Source: PHAA01 sp963665865
Lineage (GTDB): Bacteria; Bacillota; Syntrophomonadia; Syntrophomonadales; Syntrophomonadaceae
Length of the DNA: 64,000 nucleotides
Direction: 5' to 3'
NCBI GenBank assembly: GCA_963665865.2
Contig: CAXXWF010000001.1
Span: forward strand, 434,001-498,000
Shown here: positions 62,302-64,000 of the stretch, one piece after another
Position numbering within the stretch: the first letter of the stretch is position 1
How the letters are laid out: the number at the start of each line of letters is the position of its first letter
Notes under the pieces: generated by a model
The model's database searches: none
Seen by the model: only the letters and a program-made list of their open reading frames with translations
Told to the model about the DNA's origin: nothing
Translations under genes and position numbers: made by a program

Positions 62302-64000
62302 TCACTCTAAACCATACTTGCTAAGTTTGCGATAAAGCGCTGAGCTATGAATACCAAGTATCTTGGCTGTCAGGGCTCTGTTTCCGCTAGATTTCTGCAA
62401 TGCTTGTATAATAAATTGCTTCTCCAGGTTTTCTATAGCTGCGGGCAAATTATTAGCATGCTCGGGAGATGTTTCAGGCTCTAAACTCGATCCTTCTAAA
62501 AGTGAGGGGAAATGACTAATGCTCAAATGATCATCCCGTTTCATATCAGCCAGGTTAACGGCCATCTCCAGCAGATTTTCCAATTCACGGACATTGCCGG
62601 GCCATAAGTAATTTTGCAGCAGTTCGCGAGCAGGATCAGTGATACCGAGTATATTGGTTTTTAATTCCTGGTTTATTCTATCGATAAGGTCGCGGGCAAT
62701 GAGCAATATATCTTCGGGTCTTTTGCGCAAAGGGGGAATGCTCAGCCTAACGACATTCAAACGATAATACAGATCCTGACGGAATTCTTGTTTGTTAACC
62801 ATTTCCTCCAAGTGCCGGTTAGTGGCGGCTATGACCCTTACATTTACGGGTATGGGCCTGGTTCCCCCCACCCGTTCCACGGTTCTTTCCTGTAAAACGG
62901 TGAGCATTTTGGTCTGCATAGGCAGAGGCATGTCGCCGATTTCATCGAGGAAAACAGTTCCTCCCCAGGCTAATTCAAACTTACCCTGTTTGCCACCCTT
63001 GCGTGCTCCGGTAAAGGCCCCCTCTTCATAGCCAAACAATTCAGATTCCAGCAGGTTGTCCGGTAAGGCGGCACAATTTATCCTGATAAAGGGGCCACTT
63101 CTTCTGTTACTGGCATTATGGATCGCCTGGGCGAAAAGTTCTTTGCCTGTGCCGCTTTCACCGGTGATCAGCAAAGTGCTGTTGGCATGGGCTACATACT
63201 CAGCCGTTGATTTAACATACAAAAAGTCGATATTTTGACCAATCAGGTCTGGGAACTTCCATTTGGCGGTATAAAACTTGCGAACTTCTTCCTTATATCC
63301 AATCAGTTCATTTTCCGTATCCTGGAGTTTCCTCACCAGAATTTTGGCGCCGGACATATCTAAAAAAAGGCTTTTGCCGATAGCTCCAACAATTTCCCCA
63401 TCCTTAACAATAGGCAGACGAGTTACTATGGTTTCACGCCCCTTAATCATATAAATGTCGGCCTTGTCGATGCGTCCGGTTTTCAGAACTTCTGGAAGTT
63501 CCGAAGTGGGGGTTATATCCAGTATATATTTACCGATGACATCTTCCTTCTTCATGCCGATTATATCCAGATAAGTTTGATTCATCGTAGTTATATATCC
63601 TTCTTTGTCAACTATGACATAGACCATGTAAGGACTTTCAATCAAACCTTCTAATATGGAAGCAAACTCCTTCTCGGTCTCCTGAATCTTTTTCGCCAGT
63701 ATCTTGGCTCCAGACATGTCCATAAAAAGGCTTTTGCCGATAGCTCCAACAATTTCCCCATCTTTAATAATAGGCAGGCGGGTAACAATGGTTTCCCGGC
63801 CGGCAATCATGAAAATATCGGCTTTGTCGATACGCCCAGTTTTCAAGACCTCGGGAAGTTCAGAAGTGGGGGTAACATTGAGAATGTATTTGCCTATAAC
63901 ATCTTCCTTCTTAAGCCCCAAATTATCCAGATAGGTCTGGTTCATGTGGGTGATATTTCCATTCTTATCCACGATTACATAAACCATGTACGGGCTTTCG
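62302..64000 (-). CDS. Sigma-54-dependent activator with tandem PAS domains, partial (5' end outside window)
   Basis: The frame is open to the window edge, so the N-terminus is missing. It has two PAS-type units (each with ESPYMVYVIVDK, then DVIGKYIL, GRIDKAD, and IGKSLF-DMSGAKIL) that are near copies, a short linker, an AAA+ domain with GESGTGKE, GAFTGA and the usual Walker B, and a Fis-type helix-turn-helix (NRALTAKILGIHSSALYRK). By position it controls the beta-oxidation promoter at 62067. The PAS domains would sense a small ligand, perhaps an acyl-CoA or substrate, not known. Confidence 0.9.
   Translation of the reverse strand, partial: ESPYMVYVIVDKNGNITHMNQTYLDNLGLKKEDVIGKYILNVTPTSELPEVLKTGRIDKADIFMIAGRETIVTRLPIIKDGEIVGAIGKSLFMDMSGAKILAKKIQETEKEFASILEGLIESPYMVYVIVDKEGYITTMNQTYLDIIGMKKEDVIGKYILDITPTSELPEVLKTGRIDKADIYMIKGRETIVTRLPIVKDGEIVGAIGKSLFLDMSGAKILVRKLQDTENELIGYKEEVRKFYTAKWKFPDLIGQNIDFLYVKSTAEYVAHANSTLLITGESGTGKELFAQAIHNASNRRSGPFIRINCAALPDNLLESELFGYEEGAFTGARKGGKQGKFELAWGGTVFLDEIGDMPLPMQTKMLTVLQERTVERVGGTRPIPVNVRVIAATNRHLEEMVNKQEFRQDLYYRLNVVRLSIPPLRKRPEDILLIARDLIDRINQELKTNILGITDPARELLQNYLWPGNVRELENLLEMAVNLADMKRDDHLSISHFPSLLEGSSLEPETSPEHANNLPAAIENLEKQFIIQALQKSSGNRALTAKILGIHSSALYRKLSKYGLE

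Overview
The window reads as a low-to-medium GC, strictly anaerobic, spore-lineage Firmicute (Clostridia). The best fit is a syntrophic fatty-acid oxidiser of the Syntrophomonas type. This placement is an inference from gene content: GerA germination receptor genes, a group 3b-type [NiFe] hydrogenase, hybrid-cluster protein, and a crotonase / thiolase / CoA-transferase / acyl-CoA dehydrogenase cluster beside a sigma-54 activator. No rRNA or tRNA gene was found.

Layout. 1-1911: germination receptor genes (minus strand, the B gene cut by the window edge). 2423-5663: a zinc alcohol dehydrogenase with a clear sigma-54 promoter, next to an AcoR-like sigma-54 activator. 6703-11178: a compact hydrogenase operon in which the iron-sulfur beta and flavin gamma subunits are one fused polypeptide, followed by small subunit, large subunit and maturation protease. 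11.4-32.9 kb: an accessory, partly decayed region. It holds broken genes (MFS exporter, isochorismatase-like hydrolase, Mur-ligase-like protein, methyltransferase, GIY-YIG-like protein, IS3 transposase, argC), an intact IS66-family element with 8-bp target duplication, two sets of long direct repeats, several very small genes, and two divergent PadR-controlled modules (an ABC exporter with a pentapeptide-repeat protein, and a large membrane protein).

32.9-40.8 kb: a nitrate/sulfonate/taurine-type ABC importer, an ECF sigma factor with a double-repeat membrane partner, and an Rrf2 regulator with an NsrR-like palindrome ahead of a hydroxylamine reductase / cupin / ferredoxin cluster. 41-50 kb: a frameshifted IS110-family transposase, a LysE-type exporter, and a MerR - dnaK - cbpA - cbpM - clpB chaperone operon. 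50-57 kb: housekeeping genes (cysteine desulfurase, hemolysin III, SEC-C methionine aminopeptidase, class V aminotransferase, DUF1015). 57.2-64 kb: the beta-oxidation operon, led by a textbook sigma-54 promoter, with a tandem-PAS sigma-54 activator upstream that runs off the window.

How they work together. Two separate sigma-54 circuits (alcohol dehydrogenase; butyrate-type beta-oxidation) each lie beside their probable activator. The hydrogenase can exchange electrons between NAD(P)H and H2, which would suit disposal of electrons from beta-oxidation, but the 3-hydroxyacyl-CoA dehydrogenase and electron-transfer flavoprotein needed to complete the pathway are not in this window. Several families of small palindromic dispersed repeats sit in the intergenic gaps. 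All functional calls are from reading the sequence; no database search was run.
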